Source of the DNA: Spirochaetaceae bacterium
Lineage (GTDB): Bacteria > Spirochaetota > Spirochaetia > Treponematales > Treponemataceae
Direction: 5' to 3'
Length of the DNA: 64,000 nucleotides
Assembly (NCBI GenBank): GCA_017614995.1
Contig: JAGAAX010000062.1
Location: 20,621-84,620, forward strand
Position numbers and translations under genes: made by a program. The notes under the pieces were generated by a model. It did not search any database. It worked only from the letters and a program-made list of their open reading frames with translations, and was not told the DNA's origin. Positions 17,651 through 25,742 of the stretch are shown here, piece after piece; position 1 is the stretch's first letter, and every line of letters starts with the position of its first letter.

Positions 17651-19138
17651 ATGACATCGATTATTGCACTAATCGTAGTAGTAATTCTTTTCTTATTCTT
17701 CTTGATTTCTTACAAGAAAGTACCCAAAAACAGAATCGGCATCCGCGTCGGTCCGTTCGGCTCAAAGACAGTAACAGGTAAAGCTATCTTTGTAATTCCG
17801 TTCTTACAGCGGATTGACTACATGACGCTTGAAAACATTCAGGTTGATTTTGTCTCAAAAGATTCAATACCGACACAGGACGCCATCAACATCAAAGTTG
17901 ACGCAGTTGCAAATATTGCTGTTTCGCAAGACCCTGAAACAATGAAACGTGCCGCCGCAAAGTTTATCGGCTATTCGACCGGCGACATTGCTCAAGTTGT
18001 TACGCCTGTTCTTGAAGGTAACATCCGCGAAATTATCTCGCAGATTAAGCTCAAAGATTTGATTCAGGGCGACAAGAAAGTTCTTTCTGAAAAAGTTGTA
18101 GAAAACGTAAAACCGAATCTCTTTGACCTTGGTCTTGAGCTTACAACATTCAATATTCAGAATTTTAAAGACGACAACGGAGTAATCAATAACCTCGGTA
18201 TTGAAAACACTGTTGCCATTTCTAAAGATGCCGCAAAAGCAAAAGCCGCCGCCGAAGCAGAAGTGAAGATTGCACAGGCTCAGGCTGATAAAGACGCAAA
18301 CGATGCGCGCGTTGCCGCCGAGCTCGAAATAGCCCAGAAGCAGAACGAGCTTGCAATCAAAAAAGCGTCACTCCAGCTTCAGGCTGACACAGAAGCCGCA
18401 AAGGCAGAGGCCGCAAAAGGCATTGAAACTGAAAATCAGCGCAAGGTGCTCGAAATAAAGGCGGCCGAAGCCAACATCGCAAAGCAGGAAAAGCAGATTG
18501 AAATTCAGGAAAAGGAAGTTTCAATCAAAGAAAAGGCTCTTGACGCAGAAGTTAAGAAAACCGCCGAAGCGCAGAAATATGCCGCACAGCAAAAAGCCGA
18601 TGCTGAATTGTACTCGCGCCAGAAACAGGCTGAAGCAGAAGCCTTTGAAATGCAGCGACAGGCTGAGGCAGAAGCTTTTCAGCGCCAGAAAAAGGCAGAA
18701 GCCGAAAAAGTTGCAATGGAAAACGAAGCCGCCGGTAAAAAAGCTATTGCCGAAGCCGTTCAGGCTCAGGGTGAAGCAGAAGCTGCCGCAATTAAGGCAA
18801 AGCTTGTTGCAGAAGCAGACGGTATGCGCGAAAAGGCTGAGGCGCTCAAACAGTACGGTGACGCCGCAAAACAGCAGATGCAGCTTGATGCGCTCAAAGT
18901 CTACTTTGAGCAGCTTCCGAAAATTGCTGAAGCTTCGGGCAAGGCTTATCAGAACGTCGATAAGATTTACATGTACGGCGGCGATTCTTCAAAGCTGACA
19001 AAAGATATAATGACAAACATAACCCAAGTTTCAGAGAGCTTAGGCGAAACATTGGGCTTAGACTTGAAATCTGTTCTCGGCAAATTAATCGAAAATAAAA
19101 TAGAAGGCAAAGCCGAAAAAACGCCGGATAAAAAATAA
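17651..19138 (+). CDS. SPFH/flotillin-like membrane scaffold protein
   Basis: The 495-residue protein has one N-terminal TM helix (about 3-20), an SPFH domain (about 22-200, with GPFGSKTVTGKAIFVIPFLQRIDYM), and a long Ala/Glu/Lys/Gln-rich coiled coil (about 200-415) typical of flotillins, then a short globular end with MYGGDSSKL. Flotillin-family proteins form oligomeric membrane microdomain scaffolds and affect fluidity and protein assembly. GTGAGGGA precedes the ATG and a strong sigma70-type promoter lies upstream. A Rho-independent terminator follows at 19295. It stands alone; no NfeD partner is next to it. Confidence 0.87.
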   Translation: MTSIIALIVVVILFLFFLISYKKVPKNRIGIRVGPFGSKTVTGKAIFVIPFLQRIDYMTLENIQVDFVSKDSIPTQDAINIKVDAVANIAVSQDPETMKRAAAKFIGYSTGDIAQVVTPVLEGNIREIISQIKLKDLIQGDKKVLSEKVVENVKPNLFDLGLELTTFNIQNFKDDNGVINNLGIENTVAISKDAAKAKAAAEAEVKIAQAQADKDANDARVAAELEIAQKQNELAIKKASLQLQADTEAAKAEAAKGIETENQRKVLEIKAAEANIAKQEKQIEIQEKEVSIKEKALDAEVKKTAEAQKYAAQQKADAELYSRQKQAEAEAFEMQRQAEAEAFQRQKKAEAEKVAMENEAAGKKAIAEAVQAQGEAEAAAIKAKLVAEADGMREKAEALKQYGDAAKQQMQLDALKVYFEQLPKIAEASGKAYQNVDKIYMYGGDSSKLTKDIMTNITQVSESLGETLGLDLKSVLGKLIENKIEGKAEKTPDKK

Positions 19139-19147
19139 GTGGATTTT

Positions 19148-19266
19148 TGGCACTTGGAAGTGCCACAAACTTAGGGGCACGACACCGCTCTACTTCGGAA
19201 GCGGCGGTTTCTTGCCCCTAAAACCCCATTCTTCCTCAGCACCGTTCAAGGGGGTTTCCCCTTGAA
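19148..19266. repeat. Three successive hairpins after the SPFH gene
   Basis: TGGCACTT/AAGTGCCA (19148-19155/19158-19165), TAGGGGCA/TGCCCCTA (19172-19179/19213-19220, with CCGCT/AGCGG inside), TTCAAGGGG/CCCCTTGAA (19245-19253/19258-19266). None has a T-run. Confidence 0.7.
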
Positions 19267-19294
19267 AATCCCCTTTCTCTGTCCAAGTCTGTCA

Positions 19295-19324
19295 TTTCCG
19301 CGCTTGACGCGGGAATCTTTTTTT
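19295..19324 (+). terminator. Rho-independent terminator of the SPFH gene
   Basis: A G+C-rich hairpin (TTTCCGCG/CGCGGGAA around CTTGA) is followed by TCTTTTTTT. The hairpin sits in a REP-like unit that begins GTCAT and ends ATC. Confidence 0.7.
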
Positions 19325-19366
19325 GGCTGTTGAACACAGGCTGTCGGTTTTTGAGCTACAAAGACT

Positions 19367-19393
19367 GTCTGTTTTTGCTCTGCAAAAACAGAC
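19367..19393. repeat. Perfect 12-bp triloop hairpin
   Basis: GTCTGTTTTTGC pairs with GCAAAAACAGAC around a TCT loop. The rest of the gap to 19543 holds a small GCGAAA/TTTCGC hairpin (19434-19449), a repeated TGCGAAAAGAG word, and no gene. Confidence 0.75.
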
Positions 19394-19543
19394 CCTTTTC
19401 GCCAAATAGGCTTTATTTATAGAATAAGTTACTGCGAAAAGAGTTTCGCCGATTGAACTTTGTTTGAAGAACAAGCTATTGCGAAAAGAGACCTTAAAAA
19501 TTCCCGTTTCGATGTTTTTGTTTCAAGCTGGTAAATATCGTTA

Positions 19544-19572
19544 TTGACGGCACAATATATATATTGTACATT
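19544..19572 (+). promoter_or_regulatory. hicAB promoter with a 16-bp palindromic operator
   Basis: TTGACG (19544-19549), 17-bp spacer, TACATT (19567-19572). The spacer contains the perfect palindrome ACAATATATATATTGT (19552-19567), a fitting site for the HTH-carrying HicB. Confidence 0.6.
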
Positions 19573-19578
19573 ATTGAT

Positions 19579-19800
19579 ATGGGAATGACGGCAAAACAAG
19601 TAATGAAAATACTGAAAAATAACGGTTGGAAGCTGGCAAGAATAAACAGCTCTCACCATATCTTTGTAAAAGAAGGTTTTGACCGTCCTGTACCTGTTCC
19701 ATTCCATAAAGGGAAAGATGATAATCTCGGCGATTTTGCAAAGGATATTTTGAGAGAAGCAAATATAGACCCAAAGACATTAAAGGAGATACAGAAATGA
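19579..19800 (+). CDS. hicA: HicA mRNA-interferase toxin
   Basis: The 73-residue protein matches HicA: MTAKQVMKILKNNGWKLARINSSHHIFVKEG, with the catalytic His in SSHHIF, then PVPFHKGKDD and a short C-terminal helix. HicA is a small dsRBD-fold ribonuclease that cleaves mRNA independently of translation. No ribosome site precedes either ATG (19579 or 19585). The -10 box ends six bases before 19579, so the mRNA is probably leaderless and I chose 19579; the family usually starts at the second Met. The stop overlaps hicB by four bases. Confidence 0.85.
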   Translation: MGMTAKQVMKILKNNGWKLARINSSHHIFVKEGFDRPVPVPFHKGKDDNLGDFAKDILREANIDPKTLKEIQK

Positions 19801-20195
19801 TTTACAACTGCGATATAACGGAAAAAGATGGAAAATTTATTGCCCAATTCCCCGATATGACAAACGTTCTTACTTACGGTTCTTCTTTAGAAGAAGCTCT
19901 CGAAATGGCAAAAGATGCTCTTGATGGTGTTCTGTCTGTTGATATTGAAAACGGTTTCCCCATTCCCCCTTCAAAATATACCGGCGGTTATCCTGTGGAA
20001 GTTTCTCCGAAAGTCGCCTTTGTCATTGAACTGAGAAAGGCTCGAGCAGAAAAATCACTGAAAGAAGTTGCCGAAAAAGCCGGAATGACCTATCAGCAAT
20101 ATCAGCGGTTAGAAAATCCCCGCAAGACAAACCCAACTTTGGAAACACTCTATAAATTGCAGAAAGTTTTCAACCACCCTTTTTTGGCATTATAA
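19797..20195 (+). CDS. hicB: HicB antitoxin with XRE-type HTH
   Basis: The 132-residue protein has an N-terminal HicB partial RNase-H-like fold (YNCDITEKDGKFIAQFPDMTNVLTYG, then SLEEALEMAKDALDGVL) and a C-terminal Cro/CI-type helix-turn-helix (SLKEVAEKAGMTYQQYQRLENPRKTNPTLETLYKLQ). It neutralises HicA and should repress the operon by binding the palindrome in the promoter. The 4-bp overlap with hicA (ATGA) is the usual arrangement. Confidence 0.88.
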   Translation: MIYNCDITEKDGKFIAQFPDMTNVLTYGSSLEEALEMAKDALDGVLSVDIENGFPIPPSKYTGGYPVEVSPKVAFVIELRKARAEKSLKEVAEKAGMTYQQYQRLENPRKTNPTLETLYKLQKVFNHPFLAL

Positions 20196-20220
20196 GTCGT
20201 TTTCAATTAAAACTTAAATC

Positions 20221-20470
20221 TTCGCCTTTGCAGTAGTGCGCCGATTTTTCCCTATTTACAAGTTTCCGCAAGAAAGTCTAAGAAAACAGCTTTGTACAAG
20301 TTCTCTCAAGTTTTGTGCTTTGCACAAAACTTGTAGTGGTGCGCCGATTTTTCTATAAATTCCTAAATTTTTTAAATAGTCCTTTCTGCTCCATTTACAA
20401 GTTTCCGCATACCGGAAACTTGGTCGTTTCGCTAGGAAAACTTAAAGATTTTGGTTAATCCAAAGGCGAA
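20221..20470. repeat. 250-bp intergenic element with terminal inverted repeats and internal hairpins
   Basis: TTCGCCTTTG (20221-20230) and CAAAGGCGAA (20461-20470) are perfect 10-bp inverted ends. Inside are a 12-bp triloop hairpin CAAGTTTTGTGC/GCACAAAACTTG (20307-20333), a 10-bp hairpin CAAGTTTCCG/CGGAAACTTG (20398-20422), and two duplicated blocks, GTGCGCCGATTTTTC (20236, 20339) and ATTTACAAGTTTCCGCA (20254, 20393). No coding capacity is evident. It may be a non-autonomous mobile or structural element, or a regulatory leader of the MerR gene. Confidence 0.6.
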
Positions 20471-20527
20471 ACACCTTGACCTTTCCGTTGCGTAAACCTT
20501 TAGACTTAGCCATAATAGAGGTGAAAC

Positions 20528-21727
20528 ATGAAATATACAGTTGGTGAATTGGCGCGGAAAACAGGGCTTACTACAAGGACTATCCGCTTTTATGACGAAA
20601 AGGGCATTCTTACGCCTTGCGGCTATGCTGAAAACGGCTACAGACTTTATAATCTGAAAAGCATTGAAACACTTGAGAAAATTCTTCTATTGAAATTCTT
20701 AGGTTTTTCAATTGAAGAAATCGGAACGCTCATCAAAAGCCAGGATGAAACCCTTGCCGCTTCTCTTAAAAAGCAGGAAGAAATTCTTCTTGAGAAAAAA
20801 AATCATATCGAAAGGCTTATACAGGCAGTTCAGCTTGCAGGAAGCAAAGCACAGGAAACGGCAGATACAGATTCTTGGGCACTTTTGAAAGACATTGTGG
20901 ACATGACGAAGAACCGCGAACTTATCGATACGCAGTATCAGACTGACGAAAATCTGAACAAGCGCATTTCGATTCACGCTTATAGCACAGCTAAGACAGA
21001 GTGGTTTCAATGGCTTTTTGAGAAAATTCAGCTTAAAGCGGGAATGAAAATTCTTGAAATCGGCTGCGGCAACGCCCTTTTCTGGAAAAACGTTGCGGAT
21101 AAACTGCCGTCAAATCTTGAGATTCATCTTACAGATTATTCTCTCGGAATGCTTGAAAAGGCAAAGCTTGTGGCAGACGAAATTTGCAGAAAATATCCTG
21201 AAAAGAATCTGAAATTCGTTTTTCAGCAGAAAGATGCGACAGCTTTTTCTTACCCCACCGGCGGTTTTGACCGAATAATGGCAAATCACTGTCTTTATCA
21301 TTTTGAAAAATCTTCGAGGCCGGGGCTTTACCGCAAAATTGCAGAACTTCTCAAAGACGACGGCATTTTTTCATGCACTTTAATCGGCAGAACGCACATC
21401 AGGGAACTTTTGCAGTTGACTGCAAGATACTTTCCGGAAATCAAGTTTATGACCGGCGAATTTGACATACTGCTTGAGACTGCATCAGACGAGCTTAAGG
21501 ATTTTTTCAAAGTCAATTCGGTTGAGGAGCACGAAAATGACCTGCTCGTGCCGGATGAAGAGGTTGTGTTCAATTATGTCAGCTCTTTTTCTGAAGAAGC
21601 GGCTGAAACACTGAACGCACACCGCGAAATGTTTTTGCAGGCTATCCGCGACGAGATGAACGACAACGGCGACATGTTCATCCACAAATCGACCGGCATT
21701 GTAATGTGTACAAAACTTAAAAAGTGA
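20528..21727 (+). CDS. MerR-family regulator fused to a SAM-dependent methyltransferase
   Basis: In this 399-residue protein residues 1-70 form a MerR winged-helix DNA-binding domain (YTVGELARKTGLTTRTIRFYDEKGIL, then YAENGYRLY) followed by the dimerisation coiled coil to about 120. Residues about 160-300 form a class I methyltransferase with motif I ILEIGCGNALFWKN (about 174) and a further motif RIMANHCLYHFEKS. The last about 90 residues are a mixed domain. A regulator and enzyme in one chain suggests that promoter control is tied to a small-molecule or SAM-dependent reaction; effector unknown. GAGGTGAAAC lies before the ATG. The stop is only five bases from the convergent gene. Confidence 0.82.
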   Translation: MKYTVGELARKTGLTTRTIRFYDEKGILTPCGYAENGYRLYNLKSIETLEKILLLKFLGFSIEEIGTLIKSQDETLAASLKKQEEILLEKKNHIERLIQAVQLAGSKAQETADTDSWALLKDIVDMTKNRELIDTQYQTDENLNKRISIHAYSTAKTEWFQWLFEKIQLKAGMKILEIGCGNALFWKNVADKLPSNLEIHLTDYSLGMLEKAKLVADEICRKYPEKNLKFVFQQKDATAFSYPTGGFDRIMANHCLYHFEKSSRPGLYRKIAELLKDDGIFSCTLIGRTHIRELLQLTARYFPEIKFMTGEFDILLETASDELKDFFKVNSVEEHENDLLVPDEEVVFNYVSSFSEEAAETLNAHREMFLQAIRDEMNDNGDMFIHKSTGIVMCTKLKK

Positions 21728-21732
21728 AATCA

Positions 21733-22365
21733 TCAATGCCGGAAAAGCGAGAATGTTGTATTATCTTCTATATTATAAGCGTATTTGCTTTCGGCAAAAA
21801 GCCCGGAAACAAAGCTTTTCTGCAGGAGATAATACACATTCAAGTCGCCGCCGGCTCTTTTCCATGCGGCTTCGTGCGTGTCGCTAAGCTTTTTCCAGAC
21901 AATTTTTGAAGCGCTCTGTGCTACAATTTCTTTGGTCTGTTCATCAACCATGCCGTCAAGCACAAAATCATTATAGATTCCAAAAGCCTGTTTTGCGTCC
22001 GAAACAGAAGAAATCTGCATGTCTTTACCGGCCTGAAAGCACGAATTTGCAAGCGCCTCAAGAAAGCCCGCGTTCATTTTGAGCAGTTCTGTAACAGCAA
22101 ATGCAAACCTGTTTTCTGCTGTCTTTGTATACATCGAAAGAAACTGCATCGGAGCGGAAACATCAACAACCTGAGCAAATTCGCCCTCAGGTATACCGCC
22201 ACAATTCATGTCGATATAGTCCATAAGTGTTGCGTTGCCGCACTGCACACCGTAAAAGCCTATCTGGTTTGCAATGCTCCCTAAAAGCTTAATCTTGTTG
22301 AAGTGTCCGATTAACTCGCTTGATTCTGTCAGCTTCGGGTCAATTCCATTTGTTTCAGCATTCAT
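21733..22365 (-). CDS. Unknown protein encoded at the end of the thiamine-transport operon
   Basis: The protein has 210 residues from the ATG at 22365 (GGAAGA upstream), overlapping the thiQ 3' end by 11 bp, so it is translationally coupled to the thiamine ABC transporter. It is mainly helical and soluble, with no signal peptide and no TM helix. Landmarks: QIGFYGVQCGNATLMDYIDMNCGGIPEGEF, and YNDFVLDGMVDEQTKEIVAQSASKIVWKKL. No motif of a thiamine-pathway enzyme is visible. Its position under the TPP riboswitch suggests a thiamine-related role, but that is inference only. Confidence 0.6.
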   Translation of the reverse strand: MNAETNGIDPKLTESSELIGHFNKIKLLGSIANQIGFYGVQCGNATLMDYIDMNCGGIPEGEFAQVVDVSAPMQFLSMYTKTAENRFAFAVTELLKMNAGFLEALANSCFQAGKDMQISSVSDAKQAFGIYNDFVLDGMVDEQTKEIVAQSASKIVWKKLSDTHEAAWKRAGGDLNVYYLLQKSFVSGLFAESKYAYNIEDNTTFSLFRH

Positions 22366-23047
22366 AGTTTTCTTCCAGCATTTTTTCATCAAAGTCTTTA
22401 GGCTCGCCTGCCCAGAAAATTTTTCCGTCTTTTATAAGAATTATTCTGTCACTTACGGTTTTAGCCTCGTTAATGTCATGCGTAACCATAATTCCGGTAA
22501 AACCAAAAGTTTTTTGAAGTTCTCTTATAAGCTGTGCAAGCTTTTTGCGAAGCGGCGCATCTAAAGCAGACAAAGGCTCGTCAAAAAGCACAAGCTTCGG
22601 TTTCATTATCAAAGTGCGCGCAAGAGAAACACGCTGCGCCTCTCCGCCGGAAAGTGTATCCGGGTAGCGTTTCTCAAAACCTTCAAGCCCAAAATCTTTA
22701 AGAAAAGTTGAAGCTTCAGAGCGGGCAGCTTTTTTGTTCATTCCATTTGAAACCAAGCCATAAGCAATATTATCTTCAACACGCAGATGACTGAACAGTG
22801 TGTTTTTCTGAAAAACCATGCCGATTCTGCGCTTTGCAGGCTTTTCGCCGGTTATATCAATTCCGTCCAAGACAATTTTCTGATTTTTGCCCGGCTTGTC
22901 CAAGCCGCAGATAAGGCGCAGCACTGTAGATTTGCCGCTTCCGCTCGGCCCGACAATCGAAGTCATTGTGCCCTTTTCACATTCAAAAGAAACATCAACT
23001 GTAACGCTGTCAAAAGATTCATGTAAGTTTTCCGCTGAAAAATACAC
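22355..23047 (-). CDS. thiQ: Thiamine ABC transporter ATPase ThiQ
   Basis: The 230-residue ABC ATPase has Walker A GPSGSGKST, a Q-loop QKNTLF, signature LSGGEAQRVSLA, Walker B VLFDEPLSALD and the switch His in MVTHD. It drives ThiP with ThiB as the binding protein, importing thiamine or its phosphates across the inner membrane. Gene order thiB-thiP-thiQ matches the classic operon, with only two bases between thiP and thiQ. The TPP riboswitch ahead of thiB supports thiamine as substrate. Confidence 0.9.
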   Translation of the reverse strand: MYFSAENLHESFDSVTVDVSFECEKGTMTSIVGPSGSGKSTVLRLICGLDKPGKNQKIVLDGIDITGEKPAKRRIGMVFQKNTLFSHLRVEDNIAYGLVSNGMNKKAARSEASTFLKDFGLEGFEKRYPDTLSGGEAQRVSLARTLIMKPKLVLFDEPLSALDAPLRKKLAQLIRELQKTFGFTGIMVTHDINEAKTVSDRIILIKDGKIFWAGEPKDFDEKMLEENYEC

Positions 23048-23049
23048 CG

Positions 23050-24540
23050 CTAACCTCTCTTGTTTTTCAATTTAAAGTTGAAGCTGCTGAGCGCAAAGAA
23101 AACAGCGCACAATACGCCCAAAATTACACCGGCGGCACAGGCTTCGTTAAATCTATATGCACCTGCAAACCTGTAGCAAAAAAGTGACAATGTATCAAAT
23201 TTTGGAATTGCAAGCACCAAAGGCAGCGTAGTATCGCCTGCACTTAGCGCGAACGAAAAGCAGAACGCATTCAATATGCCTGTGCTGCATACTGGCAGTA
23301 TAAGTCTGATTAATGTGTCAAATCTGTTTCTTGAAATGAGCGCCGCGCAGTCCAAAGTTTCGTCAGGTATTTTTTCGACAAACGGGTAAATTATTCTGAA
23401 AGCCAGCGGCCATGACAAAAAACTTTGGGCAAGCACAAGACTTGCGGGCGTGCCGCGGCGGATTATCAAAGTTATAAGCACACCGACAACTACACTTGAA
23501 ATTGACATAGGCAGCATCGGAACAATTTTCAAGATTATATTGGGTTTTTCGTTTTTGTTTTCTGAAAAGCGCAGGACAACAGCATACAAAAAGCCTAGAA
23601 CAGTACAAAGGATGCCGGTGCAAGTTCCAACAATAATTGAAGATTTAAGCGAAGGCAAAAAGCTTTTTGTTTTGAGAATCTGCCTGAAAGTTTCAAGCGT
23701 AAATTTGCTGCCGGTCTTTAGAGATGTAAATGCGTTAAAGACAATGCCGGCGAGCGGCAGCAGAAAAAACACAAAGATTAGCAAAAACAGCAGGATAAAG
23801 CCTGCTGTTTCGGCAAAACCTTTTACAGCTTTTCTTTCGTTGAGGCAGGCAGTGTCAAGCTTTTTTACACGCGAAGCGTTCCGTTCAATAAGACTGTACA
23901 ATAAAGTCATTGCGCAGAGAATAAACGTTTCTGTTATTGCAAGATATGCGACATTGTGAAAGTCTAATGTGCCTCTGGCTGACTTGTAGATTTCAACTTC
24001 AAGTGTTGTGTTGCCTATGCCGCCGAAAAGCAGCACCAGAATAAAGCTTAAAAAGCAGTAAATAAACACAAGCATACTTGAAGAAACTATAGACGGAATA
24101 AGCTGAAAAACTGTGACGGTTCTAAAAACGCGCGCCTCTGATGCGCCAAGAAGCCTTGCGCTTTCCGCAGTTTCAGAGGGCAGACGCTCCCATACGTCGC
24201 TGACATTTTTCATTATAATCGGAAAATTATAAAAGCCATGGGCGATTACAAGCCCGGCGAATGAGTAGAGAATTTTCACAGGCGGTTTTTCAAGTCCAAA
24301 AACGGACATCAAAAAGTGGTTAAGACCGCCGTTCAAGCCGAGAAAAGTGACATAGCCCAGGGCAATAATCAAGGGCGGCACACAAAATGGAACAGACGAC
24401 AGCGAGAGAAGAAACTTTCTGCCTGCAAATTTTCTGCGTCCGCAAAAAAACGCGGCAGAAAGCCCTATAAGCAAAGCTAATAATGTAGAACATGCTGCCT
24501 GAATGAATGTAAACCAGACAACATGCAATAAGCGCAGCAT
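23050..24540 (-). CDS. thiP: Thiamine ABC transporter permease ThiP
   Basis: The 496-residue integral membrane protein is made of two homologous permease halves with about 12 TM helices in total. Each half carries an EAA-like loop (ESARLLGASEARVFRTV in the first; LDCAALISRNRFDTLIRL in the second) that docks with ThiQ. This duplicated architecture is typical of ThiP and of iron FbpB permeases. The riboswitch and neighbours decide in favour of thiamine. It starts directly after thiB with a one-base gap. Confidence 0.9.
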   Translation of the reverse strand: MLRLLHVVWFTFIQAACSTLLALLIGLSAAFFCGRRKFAGRKFLLSLSSVPFCVPPLIIALGYVTFLGLNGGLNHFLMSVFGLEKPPVKILYSFAGLVIAHGFYNFPIIMKNVSDVWERLPSETAESARLLGASEARVFRTVTVFQLIPSIVSSSMLVFIYCFLSFILVLLFGGIGNTTLEVEIYKSARGTLDFHNVAYLAITETFILCAMTLLYSLIERNASRVKKLDTACLNERKAVKGFAETAGFILLFLLIFVFFLLPLAGIVFNAFTSLKTGSKFTLETFRQILKTKSFLPSLKSSIIVGTCTGILCTVLGFLYAVVLRFSENKNEKPNIILKIVPMLPMSISSVVVGVLITLIIRRGTPASLVLAQSFLSWPLAFRIIYPFVEKIPDETLDCAALISRNRFDTLIRLILPVCSTGILNAFCFSFALSAGDTTLPLVLAIPKFDTLSLFCYRFAGAYRFNEACAAGVILGVLCAVFFALSSFNFKLKNKRG

Positions 24541-24541
24541 T

Positions 24542-25573
24542 TTAGTTTTCCAAAATCTTCATGATTTCGTCTACAGTCTTATCAAGAACGTCCGGGTCAA
24601 CCGCCAGTGTTTTTGACGGAACCGGCGCAGCCTGCTCATAACATGCAGGAAGAGCAACGGCTTTGTTCACCGGATTCATCCACTGCGTCAGCGGCATAAC
24701 AGACTGGGCTTCTTCTGAAATCAGAAAGTCTATGAACATTTCTGCGCCCTTTCTGTTTTTTGCGCCCTTCAATATGCCTGCGCCTTCAACCTGAACCGGA
24801 TGCCCCTGCTCAAAAACCGGCGCAATGTAGCGGTCAGTGTTGTCGTACTCGATGTGGCTTGCAGGGCTTGTTGTATAGCTTATAACAAGCGGTGCTTCAC
24901 CTTTTTTGAAAAGCCCGTAGCCTGAGCTCCAGCCCGGTGCCATTGTAAGAATATTCGGTTTAAGAGCCTTCCAATAATCTGCGGTTTTATCGCCGTAAAT
25001 TGCGGCTGTCCAAGTCACAAAGCCAAGCCCCGGAGTTGATGTTCGCGGATCCATCAAAATGATTTTCTTCTCATAAACAGGGTTAAGCAAATCTTCAAGA
25101 CTTTTCGGACAAGGAACATCAGAAAGCGTATCGTAAATCATTGCAAAGTGGCTGTAATCGTAGGGCGTAAGCGTCCAGTTTTTGCCAAGCTGAAGCCTGA
25201 TTTCGTCTGAAATGATTTTGTCTGCGTCAGCCGGTTTGTAAGATGCAAGAATTCCGGCTTCTTCTGCTTTTTTCGCGATATTGTTGTCAAGCCCGAGAAT
25301 TACATCAGCCTGAACGTCATTTTTTTCTAAAACAGCGCGGCTCAAAACTTGAACAGCATCGCCGCAGTCAACAAATGTAAGCTCAAGCCCCGTCTTTTCT
25401 TCAAACAGCTTTTCGATTTCTGGCCCTGCGCCCCACTCGCTTACAAAGCTGTCGTAAGTGTAGACAACAACTTCTTTTAAGCGGCTTTCGTCAGCAGCTT
25501 TTTTAGAGCAGCCCGAAAAAACTGCCAGAATCAATAAAAAAAATGGAATTAATTTAATAGAAGATTTTAACAT
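24542..25573 (-). CDS. thiB: Thiamine-binding lipoprotein ThiB
   Basis: The protein has 343 residues from the ATG at 25573; upstream in-frame codons fall inside the riboswitch and are not coding. The signal peptide ends in a lipobox (VFSGC), so it is a lipidated substrate-binding protein. The mature part has the ThiB/AfuA-type fold, with VVVYTYDSF at the start, DVILGLDNN, YDYSHFAMIYD and WMNPV near the end. It captures thiamine, TMP or TPP for ThiPQ. GGAGGGAAG before the start is part of the riboswitch 3' side, so translation is likely controlled by ligand binding. Confidence 0.9.
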   Translation of the reverse strand: MLKSSIKLIPFFLLILAVFSGCSKKAADESRLKEVVVYTYDSFVSEWGAGPEIEKLFEEKTGLELTFVDCGDAVQVLSRAVLEKNDVQADVILGLDNNIAKKAEEAGILASYKPADADKIISDEIRLQLGKNWTLTPYDYSHFAMIYDTLSDVPCPKSLEDLLNPVYEKKIILMDPRTSTPGLGFVTWTAAIYGDKTADYWKALKPNILTMAPGWSSGYGLFKKGEAPLVISYTTSPASHIEYDNTDRYIAPVFEQGHPVQVEGAGILKGAKNRKGAEMFIDFLISEEAQSVMPLTQWMNPVNKAVALPACYEQAAPVPSKTLAVDPDVLDKTVDEIMKILEN

Positions 25574-25577
25574 TATC

Positions 25578-25664
25578 TTCCCTCCGTCGGCATTACCCGG
25601 ATCAGGTTGGAATTCTGTACAGAATTCTAAGGGTATAATCTCAGCCGTAAAAACAGCACCCCAA
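25578..25664 (-). promoter_or_regulatory. TPP (THI-box) riboswitch controlling thiBPQ
   Basis: Read on the minus strand, the region has GGGGTGC (25662-25656), GGCTGAGATTATACCC with the CTGAGA core (25644-25639), AACCTGATCCGGGTAATGCC (core 25607-25600) and GGAGGGAAG, the standard order of the thiamine-pyrophosphate aptamer. The variable stem is the self-complementary AGAATTCTGTACAGAATTC. The last conserved helix strand overlaps the ribosome site of thiB. Confidence 0.95.
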
Positions 25665-25742
25665 TATGTTAAATCAAAATAGCACAAACGCAAATTGTGT
25701 GCAATTGCAGAGGAGCATGGATTGTTCCGCCTTTATGAAAGC

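Noticed and set aside
18498..18998. Long second frame (166 codons) inside the SPFH gene
   Set aside because: It is a shadow frame caused by the repetitive Ala/Glu/Lys/Gln coiled coil; arginine- and lysine-rich and without a family.
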